From NCBI RefSeq assembly GCF_009687865.1, contig NZ_BLAE01000020.1:124001-188000 (forward strand): a DNA stretch of 64,000 nucleotides, written 5' to 3'. A model generated the notes under the pieces. That model saw nothing but the letters and a program-made list of their open reading frames with translations, had not been told where the DNA came from and made no database searches. The stretch's first letter is position 1. Every line of letters starts with the position of its first letter. This document shows positions 14,801 to 25,462 of the stretch, piece by piece. Origin of the DNA: Acrocarpospora macrocephala (GTDB lineage: Bacteria > Actinomycetota > Actinomycetes > Streptosporangiales > Streptosporangiaceae). A program made the position numbers and the translations under genes.

Positions 14801-17800
14801 GGCACCAGCACCGGGTCCGATTCGGCCGCAGAGTCGGCCAGCGCGACGAGGGTGTCGTCGGCCATCGCGGTCAGCACCCCGTCGGGGCCCAGTTCCAGAT
14901 AGGCCCGTACGCCCCGGGCGTGCAGGGCGTGGATGGCGTCGGCGAACCTGACCGCACCGCGAACCTGGTCCACCCAGTAACCCGGCGAGCACAGCTCCTC
15001 GTCCGCCGGTCGTCCGGTCAGCGTCGACACGATCGGGATCTTTGGGGCACGGTAGGTCAGCTTCTCGGCGACCGCACGGAAGTCCGCCAGCATCGGATCC
15101 ATCAACGGCGAATGGAACGCGTGCGACACCCGCAACCGCCGCGTCCTGACCCCCAGGGACTCCAGCGCAGCGGCCACCTCAAGCACCGCCTCCTCGACCC
15201 CGGAAACCACCAGCGAGGCAGGACCGTTGACCGCCGCGATCGACACCTCACCCGAACGCCCGGCCAGCAGCTCGGCGACCTCCTCCTCCGAGGTCTGGAC
15301 CGCGACCATCGCCCCACCCGCAGCCAGCGCCTGCATCAACCGCGCCCGGGCCGCCACCAACGCACACGCATCCGCCAGCGAGAGCACCCCGGCCACGTGA
15401 GCCGCCGTGATCTCCCCGATCGAATGACCGGCCAGCACATCCGGCACCACGCCCCACGACTCCACCAGCCGGAACAGGGCCGTCTCCAGCGCGAACAGCG
15501 CCGGCTGCGCCCACCCCGTCTGATCCAACAGCTCCGTCTCGGCGAACATGACGTCGCGCAGCGGCCTGTCGAGCAGCGGGTCCAGCTCCGCGATCACCGC
15601 GTCCAAAGCCTTGGCGAATACCGGGAACCGGTCGTACAGCTCCCGGCCCATGCCCGCGCGCTGGCTGCCCTGACCGGTGAACAGCACCGCCAGTTGCGGC
15701 TCCGTCGCGGCCTCCGCGCGCACCACGCCCGCACCCGGCAGGTCCTCGGCCAGCGCGCCCAAACCGGCCAGCGCACTCTCGCGGTCGCTCGCCAGCACCA
15801 CCGCGCGATGCTCGAACGCCGACCGCGTCGTGGCCAGCGCGAACGCCGTATCGGCCAGCGCCACCTCGGGATGGGCCTCCACATGCGAGGCCAGTTGCCC
15901 GGCCTGCGCCCGCAGCGCCCCTGCGGTACGGCCCGACACCAGCACCGGCAGCACACCCGGCTCCGCCGCGATCCGCGGAGCCTCCTGGGGGTCGCCCTGC
16001 TCGATGATCACGTGGGCGTTGGTGCCGCTGATCCCGAACGACGACACTCCGGCCCGCCACGGCCGCTCCACCTGCGGCCAGGCCCGCTGCTCGGTCAGCA
16101 GTTCCACCGCGCCCGCCGACCAGTCCACATGCGAGGACGGCGCATCCACATACAACGTCTTGGGCAGCACCTCATGCCGCATGGCCATGACCATCTTGAT
16201 CACACCCGCCACGCCGGCGGCGGCCTGCGTGTGACCGATGTTCGACTTGATCGACCCCAGCAACAGCGGCCGGTCCCGATCCTGACCATAGGTGGCCAGC
16301 AGCGCCTGCGCCTCGATCGGGTCACCCAGCGTCGTACCGGTGCCGTGCGCCTCGACCGCGTCCACCTCGGACGGCGACAAACCGGCGTCGGCCAGCGCCT
16401 GACGGATCACCCGCTGCTGCGAAGGACCGTTCGGCGCCGTCAGCCCGTTGGACGCGCCGTCCTGGTTCACCGCCGACCCGCGCAGCACGGCCAGGACCCG
16501 GTGGCCGTTTCGCCGCGCGTCCGACAAGCGCTCCAGCACCACCACACCCACGCCCTCGGCCCAGCTCGTGCCGTCGGCCGCGTCGGCGAAGGACTTGCAC
16601 CGCCCGTCAGGAGCCAGCCCGCCCTGCTCACTGAAGTCGATGAACGCACCCGGCGTGGCCATCACGGTCACACCACCGGCCAGCGCCAGACCGCACTCAC
16701 CCAAGCGCAGCGCCTGCGCCGCCAGATGCATGGTGACCAGAGACGACGAACAGGCGGTGTCCACCGTCATCGCCGGACCCTCCAGGCCCAGCGTGTAGGA
16801 GATCCGGCCCGACAGGACGCTTCCGGCGTTGCCGGTGCCGAAGAAGCTCATCACATCCAGCGGGAATTCCGCGCTGGACGCGTAGTCGTGATACGTGACG
16901 CCGGCGAACACGCCGGTACGGCTGCCGCGCAGCGAGACCGGGTCGATCCCGGCCCGCTCGAAAGCCTCCCACGACACCTCCAGCAGCAACCGCTGCTGCG
17001 GATCCATCGCCAAAGCCTCACGCGGCGAAATACCGAAGAACCCCGGATCGAACTCCCCCGCCTCGTGCAGGAACCCGCCCTCACGCACATAACTGGTCCC
17101 CCGGCGCGACCGATCGGGGCTGTACAACTCCCCCAGATCCCAGCCACGAGAGGTCGGGAACCCGCTGATCCCGTCCCCGCCCTCGGCGACCAGCCGCCAC
17201 ATGTCTTCTGGAGAGCTCACTCCGCCCGGATAGCGGCACGCCATCGACACGATGGCGATCGGGTCGTCCTCGACCGACGCGAGGGGGGTCGGACTGATCA
17301 CGTCGGCGTGCCGGCCGAGCAGTTCGTCCAGCAGGAAGTCCGCCAGCACGACCGGCGTCGGATAGTCGAACACCAGCGTGGACGGCAACCGCAACCCCGT
17401 CGCACTGTTCAGCCGGTTACGCAACTCCACCGCGGTCAGCGAGTCGAACCCCAGCTCGCGGAACTCCCGTCTCATCTCCAGGGTGGCGGGCGAAACATGG
17501 CCCAAGACCATGGCCACCTCGGTGCGTACCAGCTCGACCAGCAGCCGCGTCCGATCGGCCTGGCCCAGGCCGGCCAATCGCCGGAGGAGCGCCCCGTCGG
17601 CGATTGCCGACGCCGCCGACCGGCGCACGCCTCGCACCAGCCCCTGCAGCAGATGCGGCACCCACCCCTGCGCTCGCACCGCCGACACGTCGAACCGCGC
17701 CGCCACGACCACCGCACGACCCACCGCACCCGCCGCGTCGAACAGCGCCAATCCCTGCGCCGCCAGCAACGACAACATCCCGGCTCGCGCGATCCGCCGC

Positions 17801-20800
17801 ATATCGGCCTCGCCCAGCGCGCCGGTCATCCCGCTGTCCTGCGCCCACGGGCCCCACGCCAGCGACAACCCTGCCCGTCCCTCGGCCCGCCGATACTCGG
17901 CCAGCGCGTCCAGGAACGCGTTCGCCGCCGCGTAATTGGCCTGGCCCGCACCACCGAACGTCCCCGCCACCGACGAGAACATGATGAACGCGGCCAAGCC
18001 GCCGTCACGGGTGAGCTCGTGCAAATGCCAGGCCGCGTCCACCTTCGGCCGCAACACGCTCTCCAGCCGCTCCGCCGACAGCGACGGAATGGTCCCATCG
18101 GCCAGCACACCGGCGGCGTGAATCACCGCGGTCAGCGGATGCTCAGCCGGCACCAGAGCCAGCAACGCCGCCGCCTGATCCCGATCGGCCACATCGCAGG
18201 CCGCGACCGTCACCTCGACGCCGTACGCGACCAGCTCGGCCTGCAACTCCACCGCACCCGGAGCCTCCAAACCCCGGCGGCTGACCAGCAGCAGATGCCG
18301 CACACCCCGTTCGGCCACCACATACCGGGCGAACAGCGCGCCCAGACCACCCGTACCGCCGGTGATCAACACCGTCCCGTCCGGATCCCACGGCCGTTCG
18401 ACCTCGGGGCCGGGCACCACCCGCGCCAGCCGGGCCACCCGCACCTCATCCCCACGCACCGCCACCTGCGGCTCACCCGACGCCAGCACCCCGGCCAGCA
18501 CCGACGCGGAGATCTCCTGCTCGTCCACATCGACCAGCACGAACCGGCCCGGATTCTCCGACTGGGCACTGCGGACAAGGCCCCACACCGCGGAAGCCGG
18601 CAGATCCGCGACCTCATCCGCGGCAACCGCACCCCGAGTGAGGAACACCAGCCGCGAATCGGCGAACCGCTCATCCGCCAGCCACTCCTGCACGACCTCC
18701 AGGACCCGGGCGGTCAGCTCATGCGCCGACTCCACCACCCCAGCCGCCGGATCCGAGATCACCTCCATCACCACCACAGGCGGTGCAACCCCGGCCACAC
18801 CCAGAAAGTTCAGGCCCAGCGCCACCACCGGCACGGGCTCGGCCGCCGGGAGCTCCTTCAGCGGTGTCCACTCCACCTCGAACAGCGCATTCCGCTCCAC
18901 CCCACGGCTGCCACCGGCAGCGGCGAACCAGGTGGACGAGATCGCGCGTAGCACCAGCGACCGCACCGACAGCACCGGTTCCCCGGCGGCGTCCACCGCG
19001 AGCACCGACACCGAATCCCCGCCCGTCCTGGCCAGCCGCACCCGCAACAGCGACGCACCACCGGCGTGCAGGCACACACCACCCCAGGAGAACGGCGCCC
19101 AACCGCCCTCGAAATCACCCAGACCGGCGAACGGCAGCGCGTGCAGCGCCGCGTCGAGCAACGCCGGATGCACCCCGAACGAACCCGCGCTCGACTCCAC
19201 CTGCCCCGGTAACACGACCTCGGCGAACACCTCGCCACCGGCACCACGCCAAGCCGCCTTCAGGCCCTGGAACACAGGACCGTAACTCAACCCGCTCGCG
19301 TCCAGCCGCTCATACAGCCCATCCAGCTCGATCGCGGACGCGCCCTCCGGCGGCCACACCGTCGCGTCGAACGCCTCGGCCACCCGACCGCCATCCGTCA
19401 GCACACCGGTGGCGTGCCGAATCCACGACTCCTCATCGGCAGCCTCGGCCGGCCGGGCATAGACGCCCAGCTCACGCCGACCGGATTCATCGGGCGTCCC
19501 CACCCACACCTGAACCGCGACCGCGTCCCGCTCACCCAGCACCAGCGGCGCGACGAGCGTCAGCTCTTCCACCACATCGCAGCCGACCTGATCGCCCGCC
19601 CGCACAGCCAGCTCCACGAACGCCGAGCCCGGCACCACCGCCGCACCCATCACCGCGTAATCCGCCAGCCACGGATGCGACCGGAGCGACAACCTGCCGG
19701 TCAGCAACACCCCATCCGCACCGGCCAGCCCCACCGCCGCACCCAGTAGCGGATGCCCTGCGGCGGCAAGGCCCGCCGCAGCGACATTCCCCAGCCGTGA
19801 ACCTGCCCCATCAGGCCAGAGCCGTTGACGCTGGAAGGCGTATGTCGGCAACTCCACCCGGTGCCCGCCCGGCAGCACCGCCCGCCAATCCACCACCACG
19901 CCATGCACATGCAGGTGAGCCAGCGCCGCCATGACCGCGGACTCCTCGTCGCGGTCCCTGCGCAGCACCGGTACCGCCACCGCATCCAAGTCCGCGACGG
20001 ACTGATCCGGGTAAGCGGCGAGGACGTCCTGAGTCATGGCGGTCAGCACCCCATCGGGGCCGAGTTCCAGGTAGGCCTGCACACCTTGAGCGTGCAGGGC
20101 GCGCACCGCGTCGCCGAAACGGACCGCGCCACGGACCTGCTCCATCCAGTAACCCGGCGAGCACAACTGCTCGGCCGTGGCCGTCTCCCCGGTCAGGGTG
20201 GACACCACCGGAATCTGCGGCGGGTTGTAGCTGAGCGTCCCGGCCAGGGCGCGGAAATCCGCCAGCATCGGGTCCATCAGCGGCGAATGGAACGCATGCG
20301 AGACCCGCAACCGGCGTGTCCTGACCCCCTGGGACTCCAGCGCGGCGGCCACCTCAAGCACCGCCTCCTCGACACCGGAGACCACCAGCGAAGCCGGACC
20401 GTTCACCGCCGCGACCGACACCTCACCCTCACGCCCGGCCAGCAGGCCGGCAACCTGATCCTCGGACGCCTGCACCGCGACCATCGCCCCACCGGAAGGG
20501 AGCGCCTGCATCAACTGCGCCCGGGCTGCCACCAGCGCACACGCATCGCTCAGTGAGAGCACCCCAGCCACATGCGCCGCAGTGATCTCCCCGATCGAAT
20601 GACCGGCCAGCACATCCGGCCGCACACCCCACGACTCCACCAGCCGGAACAGGGCAGTCTCCACCGCGAACAACGCCGGCTGCGCCCACCCCGTCTGATC
20701 CAGCAACCCCGCCTCAGCGAACAAGACGTCACGCAACGACCCATCCAGCAACGGGTCGAACTCGCCGATCACCTCATCCAACGCCTGCGCGAACACCGGG

Positions 20801-22551
20801 AAACGGTCATACAACTCCCGGCCCATCCCCGCCCGCTGACTCCCCTGACCGGTGAACAGGAATGCGAGCTTGCCCCGCTGCCCGCTCTGCCCCACCACGA
20901 CGCCCGCGCCCGGCCGCCCCTCGGCCAGGGCCCGTAGCCCAGCCACGGCATCCTCGCGATCACTGGCCAGCACGGCCGCCCGGTGCTCGAAGACCGATCG
21001 CGTCGTGACGAGCGAAAGAGCCATGTCGGCCAGCGCCAGCTCAGGCTCGCCGTCGGCGAACGACGCCAGCCGCTCGGCCTGCGCCCGCAGCGCCTCCTCC
21101 GTACGGCCCGACACCAGCACGGGCGTCACACCCGCGGTCGCAGCCGCTGGACCTGGGTCCTCCGCTCCCGCCGGCGCCTGCTCGATGATCACGTGGGCGT
21201 TGGTGCCGGTAAGCCCGAATGAGGACACCCCGGCCCGCCACGGCCGCTCCACCTGAGGCCAGGGCCTGGCTTCGGCCAGCAGTTCCACCGCGCCCGCCGA
21301 CCAGTCCACGTGCGAGGACGGCCCGTCCACGTGCAACGTCTTGGGCAGCACCCCATGCCGGAGCGCCATGACCATCTTGATCACACCCGCCATGCCGGCG
21401 GCGGCCTGGGTGTGACCGATGTTCGACTTGATCGACCCCAGCAGCAGCGGCCGATCCCGATCCTGACCATAGGTGGCCAGCAGCGCCTGCGCCTCGATCG
21501 GATCACCCAGCGTGGTACCCGTACCGTGACCCTCCACCACGTCCACGTCGGCGGGAGTCAGCCCGGCGCTGCCCAGCGCCTGCCGGATCACCCGCTGCTG
21601 CGAAGGACCGTTCGGCGCGGTGAAGCCGTTGGAGGCGCCGTCCTGGTTCACCGCCGACCCGCGCAGGACCGCCAGGACCTGACGGCCGTTGCGCTGAGCG
21701 TCCGACAACCGCTCCAGCACCAGCATGCCCACACCCTCGGACCAGCCCGTGCCGTCCGCCGCGTCGGCGAAGGCCTTGCACCGGCCGTCCGGGGCCAGCC
21801 CACCCTGGCGGGAGAACTCCACGAACGCGCCTGGGGTGGCCATCACGGTCGCCCCGCCCGCCAGCGCCAGCGAGCACTCCCCAGCTCGCAGCGCCTGCAC
21901 CGCCAGGTGCATCGCCACCAGCGACGACGAACACGCCGTGTCCACCGTCACCGCCGGGCCCTCCAACCCCAGGGTGTACGAAAGCCGGCCGGAGGCCGCG
22001 CCCGCGCCCAGGCCGGTCCCGACGTTGCCCTCGAGGTCGGCCAGCGAGTTCACCATCAGGTAGGAGTAGTCCTGCCCGCTCATCCCGACGAAGACCCCGG
22101 TACGGCTGCCGCGCAGCCGGGCGGCGTCGATCCCGGCCCGCTCGACGGCCTCCCACGACACCTCAAGCAGCAGCCGCTGCTGCGGATCCATCCCCAGCGC
22201 CTCACGCGGCGAGATACCGAAGAACCCGGGGTCGAAGCCCGCGACGTCGTGAATGAAACCGCCCTCGCGCGTGTCGGTTCGCGCCCGGCCATCGGAATCA
22301 CGCTCGGACAGCTGGTCGAGATCCCAGTCACGATCAGTGGGAAAGCCCGAAATGGCGTCCCCGCCTTCGGCGACGAGCCGCCACAGATCCTCAGGCGAGG
22401 CAAGACCGCCGGGGAACCGGCAGCTCATCGCCACGATGGCGATCGGCTCGGTGGTGACCGCGACCAGCTTCTGGTACTGGCGCCGCAGTCGTTCCGCCTC
22501 CTTCATGGACGTCCGGAGCGCCTGAACCACCTGCTCACTGGGCGTATCCAT
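1..22551 (-). CDS. Modular type I polyketide synthase 'A', at least four modules, 3' end outside the window
   Basis: Cytosolic multimodular PKS extending a macrolide chain. The frame from ATG 22551 stays open for all 7517 codons to base 1, so the C-terminus, including the fourth ACP, is outside the window. The start is preceded by GGAGG at 22557-22561, 5 nt from the ATG. Residues 1-30 form a charged helical N-terminal docking segment ([20 protein letters not shown]) before the first KS. Domain order: KS-AT-DH-KR-ACP, KS-AT-DH-KR-ACP, KS-AT-DH-ER-KR-ACP, KS-AT-DH-ER-KR. All four KS carry DTACS with EGHGTGT or EAHGTGT and KSNIGH. AT motifs predict malonyl, malonyl, methylmalonyl, malonyl. The first DH has Tyr965 instead of its catalytic His. 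The modules are very similar to one another and to module 1 of PKS B. Whether A acts before B (NysC-like position) or after it (NysJ-like) cannot be settled without the missing C-terminus. Confidence 0.96.
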   Translation of the reverse strand, partial: MDTPSEQVVQALRTSMKEAERLRRQYQKLVAVTTEPIAIVAMSCRFPGGLASPEDLWRLVAEGGDAISGFPTDRDWDLDQLSERDSDGRARTDTREGGFIHDVAGFDPGFFGISPREALGMDPQQRLLLEVSWEAVERAGIDAARLRGSRTGVFVGMSGQDYSYLMVNSLADLEGNVGTGLGAGAASGRLSYTLGLEGPAVTVDTACSSSLVAMHLAVQALRAGECSLALAGGATVMATPGAFVEFSRQGGLAPDGRCKAFADAADGTGWSEGVGMLVLERLSDAQRNGRQVLAVLRGSAVNQDGASNGFTAPNGPSQQRVIRQALGSAGLTPADVDVVEGHGTGTTLGDPIEAQALLATYGQDRDRPLLLGSIKSNIGHTQAAAGMAGVIKMVMALRHGVLPKTLHVDGPSSHVDWSAGAVELLAEARPWPQVERPWRAGVSSFGLTGTNAHVIIEQAPAGAEDPGPAAATAGVTPVLVSGRTEEALRAQAERLASFADGEPELALADMALSLVTTRSVFEHRAAVLASDREDAVAGLRALAEGRPGAGVVVGQSGQRGKLAFLFTGQGSQRAGMGRELYDRFPVFAQALDEVIGEFDPLLDGSLRDVLFAEAGLLDQTGWAQPALFAVETALFRLVESWGVRPDVLAGHSIGEITAAHVAGVLSLSDACALVAARAQLMQALPSGGAMVAVQASEDQVAGLLAGREGEVSVAAVNGPASLVVSGVEEAVLEVAAALESQGVRTRRLRVSHAFHSPLMDPMLADFRALAGTLSYNPPQIPVVSTLTGETATAEQLCSPGYWMEQVRGAVRFGDAVRALHAQGVQAYLELGPDGVLTAMTQDVLAAYPDQSVADLDAVAVPVLRRDRDEESAVMAALAHLHVHGVVVDWRAVLPGGHRVELPTYAFQRQRLWPDGAGSRLGNVAAAGLAAAGHPLLGAAVGLAGADGVLLTGRLSLRSHPWLADYAVMGAAVVPGSAFVELAVRAGDQVGCDVVEELTLVAPLVLGERDAVAVQVWVGTPDESGRRELGVYARPAEAADEESWIRHATGVLTDGGRVAEAFDATVWPPEGASAIELDGLYERLDASGLSYGPVFQGLKAAWRGAGGEVFAEVVLPGQVESSAGSFGVHPALLDAALHALPFAGLGDFEGGWAPFSWGGVCLHAGGASLLRVRLARTGGDSVSVLAVDAAGEPVLSVRSLVLRAISSTWFAAAGGSRGVERNALFEVEWTPLKELPAAEPVPVVALGLNFLGVAGVAPPVVVMEVISDPAAGVVESAHELTARVLEVVQEWLADERFADSRLVFLTRGAVAADEVADLPASAVWGLVRSAQSENPGRFVLVDVDEQEISASVLAGVLASGEPQVAVRGDEVRVARLARVVPGPEVERPWDPDGTVLITGGTGGLGALFARYVVAERGVRHLLLVSRRGLEAPGAVELQAELVAYGVEVTVAACDVADRDQAAALLALVPAEHPLTAVIHAAGVLADGTIPSLSAERLESVLRPKVDAAWHLHELTRDGGLAAFIMFSSVAGTFGGAGQANYAAANAFLDALAEYRRAEGRAGLSLAWGPWAQDSGMTGALGEADMRRIARAGMLSLLAAQGLALFDAAGAVGRAVVVAARFDVSAVRAQGWVPHLLQGLVRGVRRSAASAIADGALLRRLAGLGQADRTRLLVELVRTEVAMVLGHVSPATLEMRREFRELGFDSLTAVELRNRLNSATGLRLPSTLVFDYPTPVVLADFLLDELLGRHADVISPTPLASVEDDPIAIVSMACRYPGGVSSPEDMWRLVAEGGDGISGFPTSRGWDLGELYSPDRSRRGTSYVREGGFLHEAGEFDPGFFGISPREALAMDPQQRLLLEVSWEAFERAGIDPVSLRGSRTGVFAGVTYHDYASSAEFPLDVMSFFGTGNAGSVLSGRISYTLGLEGPAMTVDTACSSSLVTMHLAAQALRLGECGLALAGGVTVMATPGAFIDFSEQGGLAPDGRCKSFADAADGTSWAEGVGVVVLERLSDARRNGHRVLAVLRGSAVNQDGASNGLTAPNGPSQQRVIRQALADAGLSPSEVDAVEAHGTGTTLGDPIEAQALLATYGQDRDRPLLLGSIKSNIGHTQAAAGVAGVIKMVMAMRHEVLPKTLYVDAPSSHVDWSAGAVELLTEQRAWPQVERPWRAGVSSFGISGTNAHVIIEQGDPQEAPRIAAEPGVLPVLVSGRTAGALRAQAGQLASHVEAHPEVALADTAFALATTRSAFEHRAVVLASDRESALAGLGALAEDLPGAGVVRAEAATEPQLAVLFTGQGSQRAGMGRELYDRFPVFAKALDAVIAELDPLLDRPLRDVMFAETELLDQTGWAQPALFALETALFRLVESWGVVPDVLAGHSIGEITAAHVAGVLSLADACALVAARARLMQALAAGGAMVAVQTSEEEVAELLAGRSGEVSIAAVNGPASLVVSGVEEAVLEVAAALESLGVRTRRLRVSHAFHSPLMDPMLADFRAVAEKLTYRAPKIPIVSTLTGRPADEELCSPGYWVDQVRGAVRFADAIHALHARGVRAYLELGPDGVLTAMADDTLVALADSAAESDPVLVPVLRRDRDEQSAAMTALAELHVHGVPLDWRAVFPGACQVELPTYAFQREQYWPNGKKIGDARGLGLAAAEHPLLGAAVRLADSDGVLLTGRLSVQSHPWLADHVVGGMVFFPGTGFLELAIRAGDQVGCDLVEELTLAAPLVLGADDAVAVQVSVGATDDSGRRAVNIYARPAEAEDHLPWVRHAVGFLAPGDRRAERLDTEAWPPQGATAIELDGLYERLAEDGLAYGPVFQGLRAAWKGAGGEVFAEVALPEQVADAGLFALHPALLDSALHSVPFVGMEAAGGRLPFSWSEVSLRAVGASALRVRLAQAGDDSVSLIAVDAAGEPVLSARSLVLRPVSADQLAAHDHGVERDSLFRLDWVAVPMTVSPVDAVIGLEVAELTGDLDSLDLPAGRVPDLVTVEIDADSANMAESAHELTTRVLGLLQQWLADERFVDSRLVFVTRGAVATGAGETVSNPAAATVWGLVRSAEAENPGRFLLADAEEQETALSALPVLLACGEQQAAVRDFEARVPRLARLSPDEHDVRAWNPEGTVLITGGTGGLGARLARHLVAEHEVRHLLLVSRRGLDAPGAEELRADLVADGAQVSVVACDVSDRGAVAELLANADRPLTAVIHTAGVLDDGTIPLLTPERIAKVLRPKVDAAWHLHELTRDMDLAAFIVFSSVSGTFGGSGQGNYAAGNAFLDALVQHRRAAGLPALSLAWGPWSTEAGMTSRLSQVDVNRLTMSALRLISLSQGMALFDAAVASGESAVAPVRLNIPALRAYEELPPMLSGLVPAVRRTKAVAPQGQSKLLRQLAPLGAAERIEVLLDVVRTEVALVLGHATRDTVEVRREFRELGFDSLTAVELRNRLNAATGLRLSATLVFDYPTPTVLARHLLDELMGTQAEVLDAAPRVLPPVADDPIVIVGMACRYPGGVDSPEDLWRLVAEGGDGISGFPTTRGWDLAGLFNADRESRGTSYVREGGFLHEAGEFDPGFFGISPREALAMDPQQRLLLEASWEAVERAGIEPGSLRGSRTGVFAGVMYHDYNPGRLEFPLEVMSFVGTGTAGSVLSGRLSYTLGLEGPAVTVDTACSSSLVAMHLAAQALRSGDCSLALAGGVTVMATPTPFIGFSAQGGLAGDGRCKSYSDAADGVSWSEGVGMLVLERLSDAQRNGHQVLAIVRGSAVNQDGASNGLTAPNGPSQQRVIRQALAGAGLSPSEVDAMEGHGTGTTLGDPIEAQALLATYGQDREEGRPLLLGSIKSNIGHTQAAAGVAGVIKMVMAMRHGVLPKTLHVTEPSSHVDWASGAVELLTEPVEWKQNGHPRRAGVSSFGISGTNAHIILEQGPETPEGEETPQDRAPGVVPWVVSAKTEESLRGQARRLAAQVEADDLDPVDTAFSLVVSRSVFEHRAVVVGGDRGELVAGLGVLASAEPAAGGVVSGVADVVGKSVWVFPGQGAQWIGMGAALLEESPVFAGRMAECAAALEPLVDWSLLDVIRQTEDAPSLDRVDVVQPVSFAVMVSLAAVWESLGVRPDAVVGHSQGEIAAAVVAGGLSLQDGARVVALRSRLIGEQLAGLGAMASVALPVEQVRERLAVWDGRVSVAAVNGPRSVVVAGEVQAVDELVEQLTADEVRVRRIAVDYASHSAQVDLIGAELAQVLTGVVAQPVRVPMLSTVTGQWLEGPELDGGYWCDNLRNTVDFAPAIGQLLEQWYRAFVEVSPHPVLTVGIGECVDEAGVDAVIAGTLRRDEGGLDRVLVSAAELFVRGVAVDWRAVLPGGRQVELPTYAFQHQRYWPNARQGGDARVLGLSATRHPLLGAAVGLADSDGVVLTGRLSLASHPWLADHTVAGMVFFPGTGFLELAIQAGDQVGCEVVEELTLATPLVLGEGEAVAVQIAVGAPEESGHRSVNIYARSAEAGGDVPWVRHATGTLATGGRAAVPFDAAVWPPAGATAIELDGLYDALASGGLGYGPLFQGLRAAWHGSDGEIFAEVALPEQAHSEAGAFGLHPALLDAALHAVTFVGLEQVEGGRLPFSWGEVCLRAVGASMLRVRLARTGPDSVSLAAVDTAGEPVLSARSLVLRPISSDQLAGGGGRGTEGEGLFRLEWSELSGVSPADPVPMAVVGLDPLGLAGEQVEVHPDLSALAEAGPVPDVVLVEVVTEPMADAVGTAHGVTAGVLGLLQGWLADERFGDSRLVFVTWGAVSAGEGEVVTDLAAAAACGLVRSAQSENPGRFVLVDVDEELSGPVLAGVLASDEPQVAVRAGGVRVPRLAPLVSGSGLVPPAGGVPWRLGSQAKGSLDALELLPIPQAAGPLEAGQVRLEVHAAGVNFRDLLDGLNALGWFQDMVGLMGGEAAGVVLEVGPEVDDLRPGDRVMGLASGSFGPVALARAHYLTKIPDGITFEQAATIPVTFLTSYYGLMDLAGLQPGESLLVHAGTGGVGMATIQLAQRLGVEVFATASPAKWDVLRSLGIPDDHIASSRSLEFEERFREVCGDRGIDVVLNSLTGEFIDATARLLRPGGRFIEMGKLDIRDQDQFPGLVYHWFDVMDAGPERLHEILAELAGLLAAGELRPLPVTAWDVRRGREAFRFMSQARHTGKIVLTMPRRWNPEGTVLITGGTGGLGAEVARHLVAEHDVRHLLLVSRRGLEAAGARELEQELGAHVTIAACDVADRDQVAGLLAGIGAEHPLTAVIHTAGVLDDGTIASLTPERLESVLRPKVDAAWQLHELTQDMDLAGFVVFSSLSGLMGARGQGNYAAANAWLDALMAARRAQGLPGLSLAWGLWAQATGMTGGMSQADVERMTAAGLPPITTEQGLALFDTAIGSDSPFVVPVLLNMPAMPAQLVPPLFRGLVRGTRRTAASAAAGGGASEALSRQLAGLDNPKRVRLLADLVRAQAAAVLGHSDPAAVEVRREFRELGFDSLTAIELRNRLNAATGLRLPATLIFDYPTPVVLAEYLLNELMGTQAEVLDAAPRVLPPVADDPIVIVGMACRYPGGVDSPEDLWRLVAEGGDGISGFPTTRGWNLDGLYNPDRENRGTSYVREGGFLHQAGEFDPGFFGISPREALAMDPQQRVLLETSWEAIERAGIEPGSLRGSRTGVFAGVINHDYTSGHLEFPLDVMAFLGTGTAGSVLSGRISYTLGLEGPAVTVDTACSASLVALHLAAQSLRGGDCSLALAGGVTVLATPGAFIDFSAQGGLAPDGRCKSFADAADGVSWSEGVGMVVLERLSDAQRNGHQVLAIVRGSAVNQDGASNGLTAPNGPSQQRVIRQALAGAGLSASEVDAMEAHGTGTTLGDPIEAQALLATYGQDRPEDRPLLLGSIKSNIGHAQAAAGVAGVIKMVLAMRHGLLPKTLHVDAPSSHVDWDSGAVKLLTEPVEWPRNGHPRRAGVSSFGLSGTNAHVILEEGPEVPQAEPDAEEQVPAAGVVPVLVSAKTGQALRAQAGRLASYLDGESDLRLSDVAFALATTRSAFEHRAVVLAGDRDGLLAGLGALAEDRPGAGVVRAVAGAEPQLAVLFTGQGSQRAGMGRELYERFPVFAQALDEVIAELEPSLGLGRSLREVLFAEPGMPEAEALDQTGWAQPALFAVETALFRLVESWGVRADVLAGHSIGEITAAHVAGVLSLADACALVAARARLMQALPVGGAMVAVQASEEQVADLLAGREDHVSIAAVNGPASLVLSGVGEAVLEVAAALESQKVKTRRLRVSHAFHSPLMDPMLEDFRTLASRLTYNPPRIPIVSTLTGETATAEQLCSPGYWVDQVRGSVRFADGVRTLHAQGVRAYLELGPDGVLTAMAQDTLDDGSAVDAFGADVVLVPVLRRDRDEHTAVMTALAELHVHGVPVDWRAVLPGGRRVDLPTYAFQRQWFWPKGLASRVGNVAAAGLAVAGHPLLGAAVGLADSDGVLLTGRLSVRSHPWLADHVVAGTVIFPGTGFLELAIRAGDQVGCDQIEELSLTAPLVLGEGEAVVVQIAVGAPEESGRRSVNVYARLAEAGEDVPWVRHATGTLASGASDAGSFDAEVWPPRGATVIELDGLYEDLAAGGFGYGPVFQGLRGAWRGSDGEIFAEVALPEQAESEAGAFGLHPALLDAALHAVTFVGLEPVQGGRLPFSWDGVSLRAVGASVLRVRLALTGPDSVSLVAMDAAGELVVSARSLVLRPFSPDQLAGGRGAEGEGLFRLEWTALSDVPVADPVPMAVVGLDTLGLARDQVEVHPDLSALAEAGPVPGVVLAGIVTEPMADAVGAAHGVTASVLGLLQGWLADERLEDSRLVFVTRGAVSAGEGEEITDLAAAAVWGLVRSAQSENPGRFVLVDVDGELSGPVLAGVLASDEPQVAVRAGGVHVPRLAPLVSGAGLVPPAGGVPWRLGSQAKGSLDALELLPFPRAAEPLGARQVRVAVHAAGVNFRDLLDGLNALGWLQDKVGLMGGEAAGVVLEVGPEVDDLRPGDRVMGLAEGAFGPVVVMEARALVKVPDKISFEQAATIPVVFQTAYYGLMDLAGLKPGESLLVHAGTGGVGMAAIQLAQRLGVEVFATASPAKWDVLRSLGIPDDHIASSRTLEFEERFRDRGIDVVLNSLTGEFIDASVRLLRPGGRFIEMGKLDIRDQEQFPGLTYHWFDVMDAGPERLREILTELAGLFATGELRPLPVTAWDVRRGREAFRFMSQARHTGKIVLTMPRRWNPDGTVLITGGTGGLGAEVARHLVAEHGVRHLLLVSRRGLEATGARELEQELGAQVTIAACDVADRDQVAALLAGIGAEHPLTAVIHTAGVLDDGTIPALTPERLESVLRPKVDAAWHLHELTQDLDLAGFVVFSSLAGVMGNAGQGNYAAANVWLDALMAHRRAQGLPGLSLAWGLWAQATGMTGGLSQADVKRMTAAALPPITTDQGLALFDTAIGSDSPFVVPVRVNPSALPQGQVPPLFRGLVRGTRRTAASAAA
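5810..5934. repeat. Copy 1 of a 125-bp exact direct repeat at module junctions in PKS A
   Basis: Bases 5810-5934 equal 12014-12138. The block covers the ACP-to-KS linker and the first residues of the KS at the module 3/4 and module 2/3 boundaries. Identity at synonymous positions points to recent recombination rather than protein-level selection. Confidence 0.9.
5940..12080 (-). other. PKS A module 3: KS-AT(methylmalonyl)-DH-ER-KR-ACP
   Basis: Approximate residues: KS 3493-3915, AT 4025-4338, DH 4385-4665, ER 4848-5170, KR 5188-5368, ACP 5468-5535. The AT differs from its neighbours: it reads [14 protein letters not shown] and VDYASH, the methylmalonyl signature. DH has [12 protein letters not shown] shows [11 protein letters not shown] and the NADPH loop [11 protein letters not shown] has LDD (B-type). 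ACP has GFDSL. The full reductive loop predicts a saturated beta-carbon, with a methyl branch from the extender. Confidence 0.87.
6232..6291. repeat. Copy 2 of the 60-bp exact direct repeat (module 3)
   Basis: Partner of bases 1-60, at an offset of 6231 bp, which is one ER-containing module length. Confidence 0.9.
12014..12138. repeat. Copy 2 of the 125-bp exact direct repeat
   Basis: Partner of 5810-5934, at an offset of 6204 bp. The first differences flanking the block are at 12013 and 12139. Confidence 0.9.
12160..17270 (-). other. PKS A module 2: KS-AT(malonyl)-DH-KR-ACP
   Basis: Approximate residues: KS 1763-2185, AT 2285-2605, DH 2655-2928, KR 3116-3291, ACP 3395-3465. KS has VDTACSSSL and EAHGTGT. 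AT has GHSIGE and HAFH (malonyl). DH has an intact [12 protein letters not shown] has TGGTGGLG, the LDD loop (B-type) and a catalytic Tyr in NYAAGN. ACP has GFDSL. All domains look active, so this module should leave a double bond. Confidence 0.88.
17320..22470 (-). other. PKS A module 1: KS-AT(malonyl)-DH(inactive)-KR-ACP
   Basis: Approximate residues: KS 31-458, AT 560-875, DH 928-1218, KR 1395-1578, ACP 1675-1745. KS has VDTACSSSL and EGHGTGT. AT has GHSIGE and HAFH, the malonyl-CoA signature. In the DH the HxxxGxxxxP motif reads [10 protein letters not shown], with Tyr965 (codon 19657-19659) in place of the catalytic His; the second motif (LLDAALH) is intact. The KR has a normal TGGTGGLG cofactor loop and an active-site NYAAAN; its B-type loop reads LAD rather than LDD. 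ACP has GFDSL. Predicted outcome: a beta-hydroxyl, because dehydration should fail. Confidence 0.87.
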
Positions 22552-22890
22552 CACAACCTCCGTGCATCGAGCGAGGCGGCCAAGGGGAGGGGGGACCCCG
22601 GCCGGACCTCGCAGGAAGAAGTCGCCGAGCATGCCATCCGTTGGAGAAGTGAAACCGGTGGCGACCCGGCAAACGCCTAGTCTTTGCACGGCCAGCTCAG
22701 CCGGCGGCGCCCACCAGGCCGGGTCCCCGGGAAACTAGTGATCCCCCTAATTTCATCGCGGTACCTTGCGGGCACGCCGACGTCCGGCCACGTAACGACG
22801 TTCGCGGCGATGACGGATCCGCCACCGGAGCAGACGCCGGCGTGTCACTGACTTTCTGGCGGTCCGGCTCCCGCCATGGAGGTGTGCACG
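22552..22890. promoter_or_regulatory. Divergent intergenic control region between PKS A and the glycosyltransferase
   Basis: This 339-bp stretch has no credible gene. It separates the divergent starts of PKS A (minus, ATG 22551 with GGAGG at 22557-22561) and the glycosyltransferase (plus, ATG 22891 with GGAGG at 22878-22882). It contains the candidate PAS-LuxR operator at 22735-22750. Sigma-factor boxes could not be assigned with confidence. Confidence 0.75.
22735..22750 (+). promoter_or_regulatory. Candidate PimM-type (PAS-LuxR) operator
   Basis: CTAGTGATCCCCCTAA matches 12 of 16 positions of the remembered PimM consensus CTVGGGAWWTCCCBAG. The half-site CTAGTGAT recurs in the other divergent PKS control region (53826-53841). 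A PimM-like activator is encoded at 59958-60650. The assignment rests on consensus recall and context only. Confidence 0.5.
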
Positions 22891-24252
22891 ATGAGCGAGA
22901 GCCGCAAGCGGGTGCTGTTCCTCAGCTCCACGGGGCACGGAATTTTCAATCCGTTGCGCGTCATCGCCGCCGAACTGGCCCGGCGTGGCACGGAAGACCT
23001 GTGGTTCGCGGCGGAGCAGGAGTACCAGGCGGACATCGAGAACATCAAAGAGGGAAACGGCCTGAACTTCGTCTCCCTCGGTGACCCCCTCCCGGAAATC
23101 ACCCCCAACTGCTGGGACGACGAGGTGTACCGCAAGGTCACCCAGCGCTCCCGATGGAAGGCGCACCACGCGGTGATACGGCAGATATTCAGCGTGGTGC
23201 CGACGCAGAAGAATTACCCGATGGTCGACTCCCTGGTCGACGAGATCAACCCCGCCCTCATGGTCTTCGACACCGTCAACCCGATCGCGATGACGGTGGC
23301 CGTCAAGCGGAAGATTCCGTTCATCCTCGTCTCGCCTTTCTTCCCGAGCAACCTGCTCGCGACGGAGACGCCACGCGGCTACCCGATGCTGCACTCCGGG
23401 CTACCCCTGAACATGACGTTCCAGCAGCGGGTCTACAACACCTACTTCAAGACCCGGGCCCTGCTGATGTTCCTGCACCCGAGGATGCTGAGAATCGTTC
23501 GGCACGTCCTGGCCACCGCGAAGGAACTGGACCTCCCGAAGGAGCTCCTCCGCCCCACGGCAAAAACCGATTTCGCCGAGCGCATCGTGTGCTGCACCGT
23601 GCCAGGACTGGACTACCCGATCCCCCTTCCCGAGCACGTCCACCTGGTCGGCGCGGTCATCCCGCCATTGCCGGAGGTGCCGGGCGACCACGACCTTTCG
23701 AAGTGGCTGGACGCCAACCCCTCCGTCGTCTTCATGGCATTCGGCACGATCACCCGGCTGACCGGCCCCGAAGTCCACGCGGTGACGGAGATCGCCCGCC
23801 GGTTGGACGGCCGGCACTCCGTGCTGTGGAAGCTCCCGAAGGAGCAGCAACACCTGCTGCCGCCGAGCGAGGAGTTGCCGCAGAACCTCAGGATCGAGAG
23901 CTGGGTCCCCTCACAGCTCGATGTGCTGGCCCATCCCAACGTCAAGCTCTTCGTCAACCATGCCGGCGGGAACGCGTTCCACGAGGGACTGTATTTCGGC
24001 AAGCCGCAGGTCATCCGGCCGCTCTGGGTCGACTGCTACGACCAGGCGATACGCGGCGTGGACAGCGGGGTCAGCCTCACGGTGGACGACCCGCAGACCA
24101 TCGATGTCGAAGACTGGCTCAACAAGATCACCCGAGTCCTCGACAACCCCACATTCCGTGAACGCGCCGAGCATTTCGCCAAGGCGATGCGAGAGGCGGG
24201 GGGCGTCCACGCCGCCGCCGATCTGATCCTGGGCAGTCCGGCGCTGAAATGA
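22891..24252 (+). CDS. Family GT1 glycosyltransferase, probable macrolide mycosaminyltransferase
   Basis: 453-aa GT-B fold glycosyltransferase predicted to transfer a nucleotide-activated deoxysugar to the macrolactone in the cytosol. The N-terminal half begins with a Rossmann strand (VLFLSSTGHGIFNPL). The C-terminal donor domain shows FMAFGT and then VNHAGGNAFHEGLYFGKP followed by PLWVDCYDQA, in place of the usual HGGxGT block. This variant resembles polyene mycosaminyltransferases such as NysDI and AmphDI. The start is ATG 22891, with GGAGG at 22878-22882; an in-frame ATG 15 nt upstream lacks such a site. The gene heads a plus-strand unit with the P450 34 bp downstream. The GDP-mannose dehydratase at 57954-58982 fits a mycosamine donor; no aminotransferase gene is in the window. 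Confidence 0.88.
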   Translation: MSESRKRVLFLSSTGHGIFNPLRVIAAELARRGTEDLWFAAEQEYQADIENIKEGNGLNFVSLGDPLPEITPNCWDDEVYRKVTQRSRWKAHHAVIRQIFSVVPTQKNYPMVDSLVDEINPALMVFDTVNPIAMTVAVKRKIPFILVSPFFPSNLLATETPRGYPMLHSGLPLNMTFQQRVYNTYFKTRALLMFLHPRMLRIVRHVLATAKELDLPKELLRPTAKTDFAERIVCCTVPGLDYPIPLPEHVHLVGAVIPPLPEVPGDHDLSKWLDANPSVVFMAFGTITRLTGPEVHAVTEIARRLDGRHSVLWKLPKEQQHLLPPSEELPQNLRIESWVPSQLDVLAHPNVKLFVNHAGGNAFHEGLYFGKPQVIRPLWVDCYDQAIRGVDSGVSLTVDDPQTIDVEDWLNKITRVLDNPTFRERAEHFAKAMREAGGVHAAADLILGSPALK

Positions 24253-24286
24253 TCTGACAGGACCTGCCGAAGGACGTGGCGACAGC

Positions 24287-25462
24287 ATGCCAACTAGCGA
24301 TCCGATCTCCATCGAGTTCCCGACGCGACGGCGCGGGCAACTCTCTCCCCCGGACGAGTACGCCGAACTGCGGGCGCGCCCGGGCCTGGTCAAGTCGGCG
24401 CTGCCCAACGGCAGCACCGTGTGGCTGGTCACGCGCCACGAGGATGTGCGCACCGTGCTCACCGACCCGCGAATCAGCGCCAGCCCCACGCACCCGGGGT
24501 TTCCGACCATCGGGCGCAACGGGACGGTGCCGCACCCCGACCAGATCCCCGGTTGGTTCGTCGCCTACGACCCGCCGGACCACACCCGGTTCCGCAAGGC
24601 GCTGATCCCGGAGTTCACCGTACGGCGGGTGGGCGAGCTGCGCCCGGCGGTCCAGCGGATCGTCGACGGCCGCATCGACGCCATGCTCGCCGGTGGCACC
24701 ACCGCCGACCTGGTGGCCGCGTTCGCGCTGCCGGTGCCGTCGCTGATCATCTGCGAACTGCTCGGCGTGCCGCGCACGGACCGCGAACTTTTCGAATCCA
24801 GGACGCAGGTTCTGGTGACCTTCACGTCGACCGACGACGAACGCGATGCCGCGGCCCAGGACCTGCTGCTCTACATCAACAAGCTGATCGCCATGAAGCA
24901 GCGCTTCCCCGGCAGGGATCTGACCAGCCGATTGCTGCGTGCCGGGGTGCTGACCCCCAAGGAGATCTCCGGCGTCGCCCTGCTGCTGCTGATCGCCGGG
25001 CACGAGACGACGGCGAACAACATCGCGCTCGGCGTGGTCATGCTGCTGCTGAACCGGCAATGGATCAACGCACCCGGAGTGGTCGAGGAGGTGCTGCGCT
25101 ACCTGTCCGTGGCCGACCGGGTGGCGCTGCGCGTGGCGGTGGAGGACGTCGAGATCGGCGGGCAGCTCATCAGGGCCGGCGAGGGCATCGTGCCGCTCGG
25201 CGCCTCCGCCAACCACGACGAGGGCACGTTCGGGCACGCCGAGCAGTTCGACCCGAGCCGCTCGGCCCGCCACCACGTCGCGTTCGGGTACGGCGTGCAC
25301 CAGTGTCTCGGGCAGAACCTCGTCAGGATCGAGATGGACACCGTCTTCGGGACCCTGTTCCGGCGGATTCCCACCCTTGAGCTCGATCAGGCGGTCGAGG
25401 ACCTGCCGTTCAAGTACGACGGCGTGCTGTTCGGGCTGCACGCGCTACCGGTCCGTTGGTGA
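24287..25462 (+). CDS. Cytochrome P450, probable macrolide tailoring oxidase (NysN/PimG-like)
   Basis: 391-aa soluble bacterial class I P450. The I-helix oxygen motif AGHET lies at residues 237-241, the K-helix ExxR is E268-R271, and the heme-binding loop FGYGVHQC puts the thiolate at Cys340. Length and the heme-loop sequence fit the CYP105 type. Its stop codon (25460-25462) shares one base with the ferredoxin ATG, so the two are translationally coupled. In nystatin, amphotericin and pimaricin clusters a P450 directly followed by a small ferredoxin oxidises the methyl branch from a methylmalonyl-using module to a carboxyl. PKS B module 3 supplies such a branch. That substrate is inference; hydroxylation elsewhere on the macrolide remains possible. 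Start ATG 24287, with AAGGA at 24270-24274. Confidence 0.88.
   Translation: MPTSDPISIEFPTRRRGQLSPPDEYAELRARPGLVKSALPNGSTVWLVTRHEDVRTVLTDPRISASPTHPGFPTIGRNGTVPHPDQIPGWFVAYDPPDHTRFRKALIPEFTVRRVGELRPAVQRIVDGRIDAMLAGGTTADLVAAFALPVPSLIICELLGVPRTDRELFESRTQVLVTFTSTDDERDAAAQDLLLYINKLIAMKQRFPGRDLTSRLLRAGVLTPKEISGVALLLLIAGHETTANNIALGVVMLLLNRQWINAPGVVEEVLRYLSVADRVALRVAVEDVEIGGQLIRAGEGIVPLGASANHDEGTFGHAEQFDPSRSARHHVAFGYGVHQCLGQNLVRIEMDTVFGTLFRRIPTLELDQAVEDLPFKYDGVLFGLHALPVRW

Noticed and set aside
13291-18951. Plus-strand open frame of about 1890 codons
   Set aside because: Antisense to PKS A modules 1-2. The protein is low-complexity Arg/His/Gln-rich and shows repeats only because the PKS modules repeat.
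22753-23394. Minus-strand open frame overlapping the glycosyltransferase start
   Set aside because: Its residues mirror the glycosyltransferase coding strand. The plus strand has the GT motifs and a GGAGG site.
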